A stretch of DNA of 64,000 nucleotides from Streptococcus urinalis 2285-97. GTDB taxonomy: Bacteria; Bacillota; Bacilli; Lactobacillales; Streptococcaceae. Positions 48,991 through 59,716 of the stretch are shown here, piece by piece (within the stretch, counting starts at the first letter, position 1; each line of letters opens with the position of its first letter). Location: positions 944,001 through 1,008,000 of the forward strand of contig NZ_AEUZ02000001.1 of assembly GCF_000188055.2 (NCBI RefSeq). Direction: 5' to 3'. A program made the translations under genes and the position numbers. The notes under the pieces are model-generated. The model had not been told where the DNA came from, ran no database searches, and saw only the letters and a program-made list of their open reading frames with translations.

Positions 48991-51531
48991 ATGAAACGTT
49001 ATCACAAACAAATCTTATTGTGTGCTTCAGTTATTGCTGCAGCTTCATTTAGCCATAGTGTTTTTGCTGATCAAGAGAGTGTTTCTACGACACAAGATTC
49101 AATTGAGACAAACCAAGCAGATCTAGTAGTTAATTCTAGCCAAGAACTTAATGGTAAAAGTGATGAGTTGACTCAAGAAAGCTCAATGAGTAATGAGGCT
49201 ATGGAAAATTCTTCAGATCTGACAGCATCATCGATAACAAATAATGATAAAGTGACCGACGAGGTACCAGATGATAACCAAACGACTGATTACAATACAG
49301 ATGTGGAAAGTCAACCTCAGACAAATACTAATCAAGAAATCAAGACTAATGACTCTAATAGTGAAGTAAACTTAGATAATAAAGTCAAAGTGACTTCTCA
49401 AATTACAGGAACTCAAGTTTCTATTAATCAATTTGAGCCAGATAAAGGACAATTTGATGTGACTGTAGATTCTAGCCAATCACACGAAAACATTGAACAT
49501 ATTGCTGTTGCAGTTTGGTCTGAAAATAGTGGTCAAGATGATTTAAAATGGTATCAAACTTCTCAAGTTGAGAACCAAAAAGCTGTCGTCAGCGTTGATA
49601 CTAAAAACCATCAATATGATATCGGTGTATACAATATCCATGCTTATATTACTTATTTGGACGGCCAAAAAGAAGGTATTGCACTTAAACCAATTGAAAT
49701 ACCTCTTGTAAAACCTGATATTACCATCAATGAGAACACAGTTACCATTAATTATAAAAGACCAGCACCTAATGGATCAAAATATGAAACAGCTATATGG
49801 TCAACAGAAAATGACCAAGATGACCTTAGATGGTACAAAACTGACGGTAAGAAGATATTATCTATTGATCGTAGACTGCATAAAGGAAATACTTATAGGA
49901 TTGATAGTTACATCTCTAAAAACAACACATTAAAAGGATTTGATAGTCAGATTGTATCAGTTAAAAAAGAAGCCGTAAAAGAAGATGTAGCTAAAGAACC
50001 TTCAACTGAAGTTATTAGAAATGAAAATAACTACCAAGTTCTCATCAAAGAGGTTAATGATACTTTTGAACCGGTAACATTAGCTCTTAAATCAAGTTCT
50101 GATGATTCTGATTTGAAGTGGTATAATGCTTCCAAATTACAAAATGGAAACTATCAAGTTACTATAAATGATTCAGATTTTTCAAATAGTCAAAATCTTG
50201 AAGCAACAATTTATGGAATGTCAACTAATGGTAATATGACGAAGTTGAAGACTGTTATGTTAAGAGCTAATTCTGAAAGACCAAAAGAGCCGCAAATAAA
50301 GATGGAAAAAGAACAAGATGGCTCATATTTTCTTTCATTTAACAATATTCCTTCAGATTATCAAAAATTAAAAATAGCAGTTTGGTCAGAAAAAAATGGT
50401 CAAGATGATTTAAATTGGCTCGATGCAAAGCAAGTCACAGATAATCAATATCAATTATACTTGTCATCGTCATTATTACATGAAGAAGGAAACTACTTTT
50501 TACATGTTTATGGACAACAAGCAAACGGTAATATGATTGGACTTTTTGCAAAAGAAATCTCAAAACAAACTGTTAATCGTAATGATATTATTCTGAATCA
50601 GTTCTATAATAATGATTTAAATTCAGACGATAAGGCTAAATTACTATTTCCACTTGCGAGTGAAACTTCTAAAACAAAAACATCTACTGGAAATACTTAT
50701 ATAGCAGGATATGATGCTTGGTATATTTATAATCGCTTTTCTGAAACTGGTGAAACCTTATCAACCTCATTAGGAAATGCAAAAGATTGGTTACAAAATG
50801 CTCAAAAAGAAGGCTATGAAACAGGAACTATAGCCAAAGTTGACTCTATTGTGACTTTTGATCCTAATGTGGATGGAGCAAGTAGCGATGGTCATGTTGC
50901 TTTTGTTGAACATGTCAATAGTGATGGTTCCTTTATTATTAGCGAATTAGCAACACCAAATCGTTACAATTATAATATAAGAATGATTAAGCCAAAATCA
51001 GGAATTAACTTCATTTATCGAAAAAATGCAATTGATAAAGTTACTTCTAATGATGATAATCCAATCAAACCAGTTGATTCAAAAAAGGGTGATATCAAAT
51101 TAAGTCAATTTTACAATAGTCAATTAACTGAAGAACAACAAGCAATCTTAACTTATCAAAGTCCTAGTCAAAAAGCATTAAAAGAAGGTTTTGATGGCAA
51201 TCAGTATACTAAAGGTTATGCGACATGGTACGTCTATAACCGTGCTGTTGAAACTGGTCATAAAGTACCTTCAAATTTAGGAAATGCTGAAGAATGGGCA
51301 AAAAATGCTTCCAATCAAGGAATAAAAGTTGATGATCATCCTCAAGTTGGAGATATGGTCCAATTTGATCCAGGAGTTGCTTATGCTAGTCAGCAAGGTC
51401 ATGTCGCTTTCGTGGAATATGTCAATAGTGATGGTAGTTTTCTTATCAGTGAAATGGCCACTCCACAAGCATATCAACTCAATTGGAGAGTGTTAAAAGC
51501 TCAGTCTGGTATGCATTTTATACACCTTTAA
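48991..51531 (+). CDS. Secreted protein with four Bsp-like repeats and two CHAP-like domains lacking the catalytic Cys
   Basis: This 846-residue protein has a signal peptide (1-26, SHSVFA-DQE), a disordered Ser/Thr/Asp/Asn-rich stretch to about 148, then four repeats of the GBS_Bsp-like type (about 150-235, 245-325, 343-430, 440-525; hallmark VWSENSGQDDLKWYQ). Two CHAP-like domains follow (about 530-678 and 700-846), each with LGNA.EW, VDS/VGD, GHVAFVE and SDGSF.ISE.ATP. Where CHAP enzymes have Gly-Gln-Cys-Thr-Trp, this protein has G573-Y-D-A-W577 and G742-Y-A-T-W746; the partner His residues (635 and 804) are kept. So it is likely not a peptidase as it stands. It has no LPXTG. Preceded by AAAAGGAG and a WalR-type site, it probably binds the cell wall and affects cell shape, as reported for group B streptococcal Bsp. 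Confidence 0.83.
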   Translation: MKRYHKQILLCASVIAAASFSHSVFADQESVSTTQDSIETNQADLVVNSSQELNGKSDELTQESSMSNEAMENSSDLTASSITNNDKVTDEVPDDNQTTDYNTDVESQPQTNTNQEIKTNDSNSEVNLDNKVKVTSQITGTQVSINQFEPDKGQFDVTVDSSQSHENIEHIAVAVWSENSGQDDLKWYQTSQVENQKAVVSVDTKNHQYDIGVYNIHAYITYLDGQKEGIALKPIEIPLVKPDITINENTVTINYKRPAPNGSKYETAIWSTENDQDDLRWYKTDGKKILSIDRRLHKGNTYRIDSYISKNNTLKGFDSQIVSVKKEAVKEDVAKEPSTEVIRNENNYQVLIKEVNDTFEPVTLALKSSSDDSDLKWYNASKLQNGNYQVTINDSDFSNSQNLEATIYGMSTNGNMTKLKTVMLRANSERPKEPQIKMEKEQDGSYFLSFNNIPSDYQKLKIAVWSEKNGQDDLNWLDAKQVTDNQYQLYLSSSLLHEEGNYFLHVYGQQANGNMIGLFAKEISKQTVNRNDIILNQFYNNDLNSDDKAKLLFPLASETSKTKTSTGNTYIAGYDAWYIYNRFSETGETLSTSLGNAKDWLQNAQKEGYETGTIAKVDSIVTFDPNVDGASSDGHVAFVEHVNSDGSFIISELATPNRYNYNIRMIKPKSGINFIYRKNAIDKVTSNDDNPIKPVDSKKGDIKLSQFYNSQLTEEQQAILTYQSPSQKALKEGFDGNQYTKGYATWYVYNRAVETGHKVPSNLGNAEEWAKNASNQGIKVDDHPQVGDMVQFDPGVAYASQQGHVAFVEYVNSDGSFLISEMATPQAYQLNWRVLKAQSGMHFIHL

Positions 51532-51534
51532 TCT

Positions 51535-51560
51535 ATAACCTCTGCCTTTGCAGAGGTTAT
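51535..51560 (+). terminator. Hairpin after the Bsp-like gene
   Basis: ATAACCTCTG/CAGAGGTTAT stem with a short loop, followed by TTTCAT; T tract is weak. Confidence 0.75.
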
Positions 51561-51649
51561 TTCATATGATAATATTACTTTTTAAAAGGATAAAAGAAGC
51601 TATCGTAAAAAAATTTACCTATACTAATTTTAGAAATGTATTATTAATT

Positions 51650-51686
51650 GAAAAACACTCAGTAAATCTCCATGAGTGTTTTTCAA
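51650..51686. terminator. Terminator upstream of the SGNH hydrolase gene
   Basis: GAAAAACACTC/GAGTGTTTTTC stem with a 13-base loop; T run inside the right arm. With the hairpin at 51535 it insulates the next gene. Confidence 0.75.
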
Positions 51687-51752
51687 TTTGTCATAATATG
51701 ATTGATTTCAAAAATTTGGTATACTAAAGGGTAAATAATGGAGGAGTAAGGT

Positions 51753-52370
51753 ATGCTTGAAGTCATTACATCACAATTAGAAGATTACCAAAATCGAAAA
51801 TTAAAACAATTTCAATTAGCAAATGAAAAAGAAGACAGACATGCTATTGTATTTACGGGTGATTCTATCATTGAGTATTATTTAATCCGTAAATATCTAG
51901 GAAGGCATAAACACCTGATTAATCGAGGAATAGCTGGAACATATACGGAATGGCTAATAAATCACATCGATGTACAAGTTACAGATTTGCTGCCTGAAAA
52001 AGTTTTTATTCAAATTGGGACTAATGATATTGGTCTTGGCTTCTCGGAAAAAGATATTGTTAATCATATCAAAACAGTAATTGACATAATTAAAGAAAAA
52101 ATACCAGATACTGAAATTTTTTTGCTATCCTTAGCTCCCGTATCAGAATTAGAAGAATTTTCAAAAACTGTTAAAGTAAGGACAAATACGGTAATTGATC
52201 AAATCAATCTTCAATTATCAAGCATTGTTGGTGCAGAATATATTGATGTCAATACCACATTGAAAGACAATTCAAATCAACTAAAAAAAGAATTTACAGT
52301 TGATGGTCTCCATTTATCACCTCAAGGTTATCAACAAATTTCCGAAATCATAAAAGAAAAAATAGAATAA
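51753..52370 (+). CDS. SGNH/GDSL-family hydrolase
   Basis: This 205-residue cytosolic protein has the SGNH blocks: GDSIIEYYL (catalytic Ser), IGTNDIGLGF and DGLHLSPQGY (Asp and His). It resembles platelet-activating factor acetylhydrolase-like esterases; the substrate is unknown. GGAGTAAGGT precedes the ATG. It is followed by a terminator at 52378. Confidence 0.88.
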   Translation: MLEVITSQLEDYQNRKLKQFQLANEKEDRHAIVFTGDSIIEYYLIRKYLGRHKHLINRGIAGTYTEWLINHIDVQVTDLLPEKVFIQIGTNDIGLGFSEKDIVNHIKTVIDIIKEKIPDTEIFLLSLAPVSELEEFSKTVKVRTNTVIDQINLQLSSIVGAEYIDVNTTLKDNSNQLKKEFTVDGLHLSPQGYQQISEIIKEKIE

Positions 52371-52377
52371 CAAAACT

Positions 52378-52412
52378 AAACTTTAGTGTTTCAATACTAA
52401 AGTTTTTTATGA
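52378..52412 (+). terminator. Terminator after the SGNH hydrolase gene
   Basis: AACTTTAGT/ACTAAAGTT stem with 8-base loop and TTTTTA. Confidence 0.8.
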
Positions 52413-52430
52413 TTTGATGTAAATCAAAAA

Positions 52431-52472
52431 CATACTATAGTATAAGAAATTCAAATGATTTACAAAGTAAAA
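52431..52472 (+). repeat. 42-bp direct repeat, copy 1, upstream of the HAD gene
   Basis: This segment (starting CATACTATAGTATAAG) recurs at 53484 with only two differences in 42 bases. It contains the perfect 12-bp palindrome ATACTATAGTAT (52432-52443) and TTTACAAAGTAAAA. It lies about 140 bases upstream of the HAD gene start. Confidence 0.85.
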
Positions 52473-52609
52473 TAGGTGAAATCATTTTATACTTTTTATG
52501 AGACATAAAAAAGTTAAGTGACATTATGTTAACAATAGTCTGATTACTTTTATTGTTAGTATTGTCTAGTTAAAAAAATAGTCTACAAAGATGGTTAAGA
52601 GGTAATAAT

Positions 52610-53437
52610 ATGATAAAAATGATTGCAGCCGATATGGATGGTAAATCCTTAGATGAGAATGGTGAATTTGACCGTTCACGTTTTATACAATTATTGGACC
52701 GACTGGATAAAGAAAATATTAAATTTGTTGTAGCAACAGGAAATGACATGGAACGGTTGGGTATGATGTTTGGTGATTTATGTCAAAGGCTTTATTTTGT
52801 TGCTGAAAATGGAACACATCTTTTAGAAGGTTTACAAACCCAAGTTCATCAAATGATTGATGAGCAATTGGTAAAGGACTTTTTGCGCTATTTTCAAAAT
52901 CAGCATGCTCATTATTGTATTTCCTTATCAACTGAACAATCAACTTATATGCTTGAAGGAGCTCAATTTCCAGTCAGTTCTTTGAGGGCTATTACACCAG
53001 AGCAGCAAGAAATGTTTTTAGGTCGTGTCAATCGTGTCAAATCTTTTGAAAATTTTACTGAAAAGATAACAAAAATTTCCATGTTAGTTGAAGAATCAGA
53101 TTGTAAAACGATTATGACTGATTTCAATCTGCACTTTAATGGTAACTTAACTGCTATTACAAGTGGATTTGGCTCAATTGACATCATTCAAACAGGTTAT
53201 CACAAAGCATGGGGACTAAGTTATTTTATGGAAAAATACCATGTACTTCCAGAAGAAGTGATGACTTTTGGTGATGTCGGTAATGATATTGAGATGTTAA
53301 AATTAGCAGGTTTTTCATTTGCAATGGATAATGCGCCTTTAGAAGTGAAGCAATCTGCAAAATTCATTGCACCAAGTCATACAGATGCTGGTGTATTTCA
53401 AGTTGTAGAATCTTATCTTGATAGTTTGAAGGCATAA
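52610..53437 (+). CDS. Cof-type HAD-IIB sugar phosphatase
   Basis: This 275-residue HAD phosphatase has motif I DMDGKSLDENG (nucleophile Asp; the usual Thr after DxDG is Lys), motif II VVATGN, motif III Lys in HKAWGL and motif IV TFGDVGNDIEML, with a C2B cap between. Members dephosphorylate sugar phosphates or FMN-type substrates. Its place between two 42-bp repeats and before beta-glucosidase genes suggests sugar-phosphate metabolism. Confidence 0.87.
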   Translation: MIKMIAADMDGKSLDENGEFDRSRFIQLLDRLDKENIKFVVATGNDMERLGMMFGDLCQRLYFVAENGTHLLEGLQTQVHQMIDEQLVKDFLRYFQNQHAHYCISLSTEQSTYMLEGAQFPVSSLRAITPEQQEMFLGRVNRVKSFENFTEKITKISMLVEESDCKTIMTDFNLHFNGNLTAITSGFGSIDIIQTGYHKAWGLSYFMEKYHVLPEEVMTFGDVGNDIEMLKLAGFSFAMDNAPLEVKQSAKFIAPSHTDAGVFQVVESYLDSLKA

Positions 53438-53483
53438 GTTTCAATAGTAGTCTAGTTCTTTGATACTTCTAGAGTTTAAAAAT

Positions 53484-53525
53484 CATATTATAGTATAAGA
53501 ATTTCAAATGATTTACAAAGTAAAA
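53484..53525 (+). repeat. 42-bp direct repeat, copy 2, upstream of the truncated beta-glucosidase gene
   Basis: CATATTATAGTATAAGAATT... matches copy 1 at 52431 with two substitutions, one of which spoils the palindrome. It ends about 60 bases before the start at 53586. The two copies bracket the HAD gene and look like a duplicated control region. Confidence 0.85.
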
Positions 53526-53537
53526 GGGTTACAATAA

Positions 53538-54209
<672 letters not shown>

Positions 54210-54269
54210 ATGTAACAAGTTGATTTAAACTCAATAGTTACAAATAGAACAAATTAAGAGGTGTTTTGA

Positions 54270-55709
<1,440 letters not shown>

Positions 55710-55716
55710 CCAAAAA

Positions 55717-55742
55717 AGCCTAGTTTATTCTAGGATTTTTAG
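55717..55742 (+). terminator. Terminator after bglA
   Basis: GCCTAG/CTAGGA stem with TTTATT loop, then TTTTT. Confidence 0.72.
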
Positions 55743-55805
55743 AATTAGATATTCTAAGTATGTTATTTTCATTTTTTAGTGTATAATAAGACAAAAGGAG
55801 AAAAA

Positions 55806-56921
55806 ATGAAATTTGAAAAAAGGCAAGTTGCTTTAATTGTGCTTGCATTTGTAATCTGTTATGCCATTCAATCTTATTGGTCATTTGGTTCAGATGTCGT
55901 CAGTACTACCTTTCATGCCAGTAAACCCTTTTTAGTGGGTGCTGCTTTGGCATTTATCGTTAATATCGTAATGAATTTATACGAATCTGTTTATACAAGA
56001 TTTGTTAAGTCAAAAAAGTTACTCAGAGCTAAAAGACCGATTTGTCTGATATTATCTTATTTAACCTTTTTAGCAGTTATTGTTTATATTTTTTCAATTG
56101 TTTTACCAGATTTGATTGCAAGTATTACCAGTCTTCTTCAAGTGGATCCAAAAATATTTAGTGATTTTGTTGAAGAATTAAATGATAATAAACAAATCGC
56201 AAAACTAATTAATTATTTAGGAAGTAATGCTGATGTGAGTGCTGCAGTTTCCAACTATAGTCATCAAGTTTTAAAGCAAGTCTTATCTGTTCTAACAAAT
56301 ATGTTGACCTCTGTCACAACAATTGCATCAACGGTACTGAATGTTTTTATCAGCTTTGTGTTCTCCATTTATGTCTTAGCTAATAAGGAGCAGCTTGGAA
56401 GACAGTTCAATCTTTTAGTAGATACTTATACAGGAAAATACGCTTCAACGATACATTATGTTGTTAATATTTTGAATTTCCGTTTTCACCGATTTTTTAT
56501 TGGTCAGAGTATGGATGCCATTATATTAGGAACACTTACGGCAGTAGGGATGATGATTTTTAAATTACCATTTGCAGCGACGATTGGTGTCTTAGTTGGT
56601 TTTTCAGCATTAATTCCAGTTTTTGGAGCATTCATTGGTGCTTCAATAGGTTTTATATTGATTCTGACGGAATCATTTCCAAAAGCAGTTTTCTTTATTA
56701 TTTTTATTGTGATATTACAACAATTTGAAGGAAATGTTATCTATCCTAGAGTTGTCGGTAATTCTATTGGTTTACCAGGAATGTGGGTCATTTTAGCTAT
56801 CACTATTGGTGGTGCCTTGTGGAATATACCTGGTATGTTGGTTGCTGTTCCTTTAGCTGCGAGCCTTTACCAAATTTTGAAAGATCATATTATCAAAAAG
56901 AGTTTAAAAACTAATGTTTAA
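55806..56921 (+). CDS. AI-2E family transporter/permease
   Basis: This protein of 371 residues has about eight hydrophobic segments and matches the AI-2E/PerM family (YdiK, YtvI types): LVGAALAFIVNIVMNLYE, ISFVFSIYVLANKEQLGRQ, GFSALIPVFGAFIGASIGFI and GNSIGLPGMWVILAITIGGA. The family's substrate is doubtful; some members export ions. I chose the ATG at 55806 (MKFEKRQ), eight bases after AAAAGGAG, not the upstream in-frame codon. A terminator overlaps the stop. Confidence 0.87.
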   Translation: MKFEKRQVALIVLAFVICYAIQSYWSFGSDVVSTTFHASKPFLVGAALAFIVNIVMNLYESVYTRFVKSKKLLRAKRPICLILSYLTFLAVIVYIFSIVLPDLIASITSLLQVDPKIFSDFVEELNDNKQIAKLINYLGSNADVSAAVSNYSHQVLKQVLSVLTNMLTSVTTIASTVLNVFISFVFSIYVLANKEQLGRQFNLLVDTYTGKYASTIHYVVNILNFRFHRFFIGQSMDAIILGTLTAVGMMIFKLPFAATIGVLVGFSALIPVFGAFIGASIGFILILTESFPKAVFFIIFIVILQQFEGNVIYPRVVGNSIGLPGMWVILAITIGGALWNIPGMLVAVPLAASLYQILKDHIIKKSLKTNV

Positions 56922-56935
56922 ACTCTTTTTTTTTC
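56899..56935 (+). terminator. Terminator overlapping the end of the AI-2E family gene
   Basis: AGAGTTTAAA/TTTAAACTCT stem around the TAA stop, then T9. Confidence 0.85.
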
Positions 56936-56961
56936 GAATAATAGTATAAGGAGTTGTATCA

Positions 56962-57642
56962 ATGTATCAATTAAAAGTAAACGAAAGCAATCAACAACCT
57001 CGCGAAAGATTAAGACAATTTGGACCAGAAACACTAAGTAATCAAGAACTACTAGCCATTTTACTAAGGACTGGCCTAAAAGATAAACCAGTCCTTGCAC
57101 TTGCTGATCACATTCTGAAGAAAATACCATCTTTAGGAATTTTTAGTCAATTATCCTTAGCAGAGCTAGAACAACTAACAGGAATAGGTAGTGTTAAAGC
57201 TGTCGAAATAAAGGCTATGATTGAATTCTCAAAACGTATTTTTCAATCTCAGTATCAATTTGAGGATAAAATCAAATCAAGTCAACAATTAGCAAAAAGA
57301 TTAATTTATCAAATTGGTTTTCACAAACAAGAGCATCTATTGGCCATATATTTAGATAGTCAAAATAGAATTATAGAAGAAAAGGTAATATTTAAAGGAA
57401 CTGTTACTAAATCAATTGCAGAACCACGAGAAATTCTATTTCATGCTTGTAAAAATTTAGCAACATCCTTAATATTAGCACATAATCATCCCTCAAATAA
57501 TGTTTTTCCAAGTGACTATGATATTCAATTTACTGCTAAAATAAAACGATCATGTGAAGAACTAGGCATAAACTGCCTAGATCACATCATCGTTGGTAAA
57601 CATCATTATTATAGTTTTAAGGAAAAAAATCAAATTATTTAG
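56962..57642 (+). CDS. radC: RadC family DNA repair-associated protein
   Basis: This 226-residue protein has an N-terminal helix-hairpin-helix region (LEQLTGIGSVKAVEIKAMIE) and a C-terminal MPN+/JAMM metallo domain with the Glu in RIIEEKVIFKG and the HNHPSNNVFPSDYD motif. Its exact activity is unsettled despite the name. AAGGAG precedes the ATG. Its stop overlaps the convergent amidotransferase gene by three to four bases. Confidence 0.92.
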   Translation: MYQLKVNESNQQPRERLRQFGPETLSNQELLAILLRTGLKDKPVLALADHILKKIPSLGIFSQLSLAELEQLTGIGSVKAVEIKAMIEFSKRIFQSQYQFEDKIKSSQQLAKRLIYQIGFHKQEHLLAIYLDSQNRIIEEKVIFKGTVTKSIAEPREILFHACKNLATSLILAHNHPSNNVFPSDYDIQFTAKIKRSCEELGINCLDHIIVGKHHYYSFKEKNQII

Positions 57643-58333
57643 AGTTTATTAACAACATAGTCAAATAAATCTTTTTCTTCCTGACGTTTATGGCAAAGCA
57701 TCTCAGGATGCCATTGAACACCTAAAAATCGGATATCGGGGTTGGTAGAAGTCACAGCTTCAATCGTATCGTCAGTTGGGTCAGATGCGATAACTTCCAG
57801 ACCACTGCCTAATTGTTTTATTGATTGACGGTGAAAAGTATTGACTTTATTTTTTAGTCCATAAATGGGCTCAAGTATCGAATCCTTTTTATGGTAAATT
57901 ATTGTGTTATGGTTTCAGAAGGTTCTAATTGCCAGTGATTGGGTATATTTTGATTTAAAGTACCACCCAAAACAACATTCATAAGTTGCATACCACGACA
58001 GACAGTAAAGATAGGTTTCTTAAGTTTGATTGCTTCTTTAATTAATGCGATTTCAAAGAAATCTCTTTCAATCATGAAATCATCTTCATAAGCTTGATTG
58101 CTTTCTCCATAAAAATTTGGATCTACATTTTGTCCACCAATAAGTATGAGTTTATCCACCATCTGAACATACTGTTTTGCCGTCTTTTCGTCAACAATTG
58201 GTAGAAGAAGTGGAGTGCCCCCAGCCTCCTTAACACCTTCTACAAATCCTGTTGGTGCATAAGACCATGGAATATCATCTAAAGATGGATTAAGGCGTTG
58301 GTTAGCTGTTATACCGATAATTGGTTTGGACAT
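57639..58333 (-). pseudogene. Class-I glutamine amidotransferase-like hydrolase (peptidase C26), frameshifted
   Basis: The first 144 residues (PIIGITANQRLNPSLDDIPW, nucleophile in FTVCRGMQLMNVVLGGTLNQ) end at TAA 57901-57899. The expected continuation is in another frame from about 57893: KKDSILEPIYGLKNKVNTFH, then FLGVQWHPEMLC, carrying the catalytic His and Glu, to the stop at 57639. A net single-base loss between about 57894 and 57905 explains it. Joined length is about 230 residues, as in gamma-glutamyl-GABA hydrolase (PuuD-like) proteins. The shortened product lacks the catalytic His-Glu pair. AGGAG precedes the ATG; rex lies just upstream. Confidence 0.88.
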
Positions 58334-58347
58334 GTTTTCTCCTCTAA

Positions 58348-58992
58348 TTAGTCATTTTGAGATTGATTCATAAAATAAAGTAAGGTTTGTAATTCACTAG
58401 TCAAATCAACATACTGAACAATTACCCCTTTTGGTACTTGTAAATGAACAGGTGAAAAACTTAAGATACCTTTAATTCCAGCATCAATTAGTTCATCTGC
58501 GACTTGTTGAGCTTCAGTACTTGGAACAGTGAGGATAGCAGTTTCAATATTGGTTTCTGAGAGTTTTTCTTTGATTGATGAAATACCATAAACTGGAATG
58601 CCGTCTTGTGTTTTGCTACCAACTAGTTCATTATCATCTGTATCAAAACCAAGCGCAATTTGCATTTTATTACGATCATGGAATCGATAGTGAAGAAGAG
58701 CTCTTCCAATATTACCACAGCCCACTAAAATAACATTAGTAGTAGAATGATCATTTAAAATATCTGCAAAAAAGTTCATTAACTTTTTAACATCATAACC
58801 GAATCCACGACGTCCAAGTTCTCCAAAGTAGGAAAAATCACGTCTGACAGTCGCAGAGTCAATCCCCATAGCATCAGCTATTTGTTTTGAACTTGCTTTG
58901 TCAATTTCATCTGCATGGAAACGTTTAAAAATTCTATAATAAAGTGAGAGACGTTTTGCAGTCGCTTTAGGAATTGTTTTCTCAATAGTCAC
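58348..58992 (-). CDS. rex: Redox-sensing transcriptional repressor Rex
   Basis: This 214-residue regulator has an N-terminal winged helix ([20 protein letters not shown]) and a Rossmann NAD(H)-binding domain ([19 protein letters not shown]). Rex senses NADH/NAD and controls fermentation genes. The C-terminal swapped helix ([10 protein letters not shown]) is present. AAGGAG precedes the ATG. Confidence 0.96.
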   Translation of the reverse strand: MTIEKTIPKATAKRLSLYYRIFKRFHADEIDKASSKQIADAMGIDSATVRRDFSYFGELGRRGFGYDVKKLMNFFADILNDHSTTNVILVGCGNIGRALLHYRFHDRNKMQIALGFDTDDNELVGSKTQDGIPVYGISSIKEKLSETNIETAILTVPSTEAQQVADELIDAGIKGILSFSPVHLQVPKGVIVQYVDLTSELQTLLYFMNQSQND

Positions 58993-59104
58993 GTTTTTTT
59001 CTCCTTGTTATTTTTTCAACACTATTGTAACAAATAGCTTGTGAATTCTGCAACAATATAGGTTTTATTTTGCTATAAAAAAAACCTATAGTAGCATAGA
59101 TTTT

Positions 59105-59323
59105 TTAAGCTTTAGTTTTTAAACGTTTAGTCAAAAAGAGATAGAGATCACCAATATTTCCAGTGTAATCAATCGTTTCACCATCTAATTCAACTTTTGA
59201 AACTTTGTAGTAATCAGCAATATTAATGGCACAAGCAAAGCGAGACAGTTCAAATTCTTCAAAATTGTCATAGGTAAGAACTTTCTCTTGTTTGCTGTCA
59301 TTTAAGTAATTAATTGTTAGCAT
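59105..59323 (-). CDS. DUF4649 family small protein
   Basis: This 72-residue protein (MLTINYLNDSKQEKVLTYDN, ending LFLTKRLKTKA) matches the small streptococcal DUF4649 type. I chose the ATG at 59323, preceded by AGAGAAGG; the longer frame adds an unlikely hydrophobic extension. It lies downstream of the DUF1831 gene with a gap of about 50 bases. Function unknown. Confidence 0.75.
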   Translation of the reverse strand: MLTINYLNDSKQEKVLTYDNFEEFELSRFACAINIADYYKVSKVELDGETIDYTGNIGDLYLFLTKRLKTKA

Positions 59324-59372
59324 AAGATATGCCTTCTCTCTAATATTTATTATAATTATTAAAGCGAAAATA

Positions 59373-59714
59373 TTACTTTTTGTCAAAAATACCGCGCTCA
59401 ACAAGACTATCCATTAAGAAATAAAACTTATCTTGTAAAATCTTATGTTTATCAGATTTAAAAATATTAACAAGACGAAGACCAGATTTATCAGTTATTG
59501 CTAATTTAAAAGCATCTAGTCCTTTATTTATTGTAATCTTTAAAGGAAAGCCTTCTCCAGAATTAGGAACCTCTTCTAGTAATCTGGTTAATTCATAATT
59601 TCCAATTTTTGTTTGATTAAAGGTAGTATCTCTTAATGTATAAGCTTTAATATTATTGCTTATACTATAAGTGAATTTACAATCTGTTAAATGAATTTCT
59701 TTTTCAAATGCCAT
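59373..59714 (-). CDS. DUF1831 family protein
   Basis: This 113-residue protein (MAFEKEIHLTDCKFTYSISN, with LLEEVPNSGEGFPLKITINK) belongs to DUF1831, which in streptococci and lactobacilli sits directly after the cysteine desulfurase gene. Two bases separate them, so they are cotranscribed and may act together in sulfur transfer; this is inference from linkage. Confidence 0.8.
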   Translation of the reverse strand: MAFEKEIHLTDCKFTYSISNNIKAYTLRDTTFNQTKIGNYELTRLLEEVPNSGEGFPLKITINKGLDAFKLAITDKSGLRLVNIFKSDKHKILQDKFYFLMDSLVERGIFDKK

Positions 59715-59716
59715 TA

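Noticed and set aside
52431..53525. The 42-bp direct repeats as ends of an insertion sequence or mobile cassette
   Set aside because: They are direct, not inverted, no transposase lies between them, and they sit at promoter-like distances upstream of two genes.
59020..59055. Rex operator upstream of rex
   Set aside because: TTGTGAATTCTGCAAC and TTGTAACAAA are only half matches to the TTGTGAAN4TTCACAA palindrome.
59053..59092. Inverted repeat TATAGGTTTT/AAAACCTATA as a terminator of the DUF4649 gene
   Set aside because: It lacks a T tract in the right direction and has a long A/T loop; evidence is too weak to list as a terminator.
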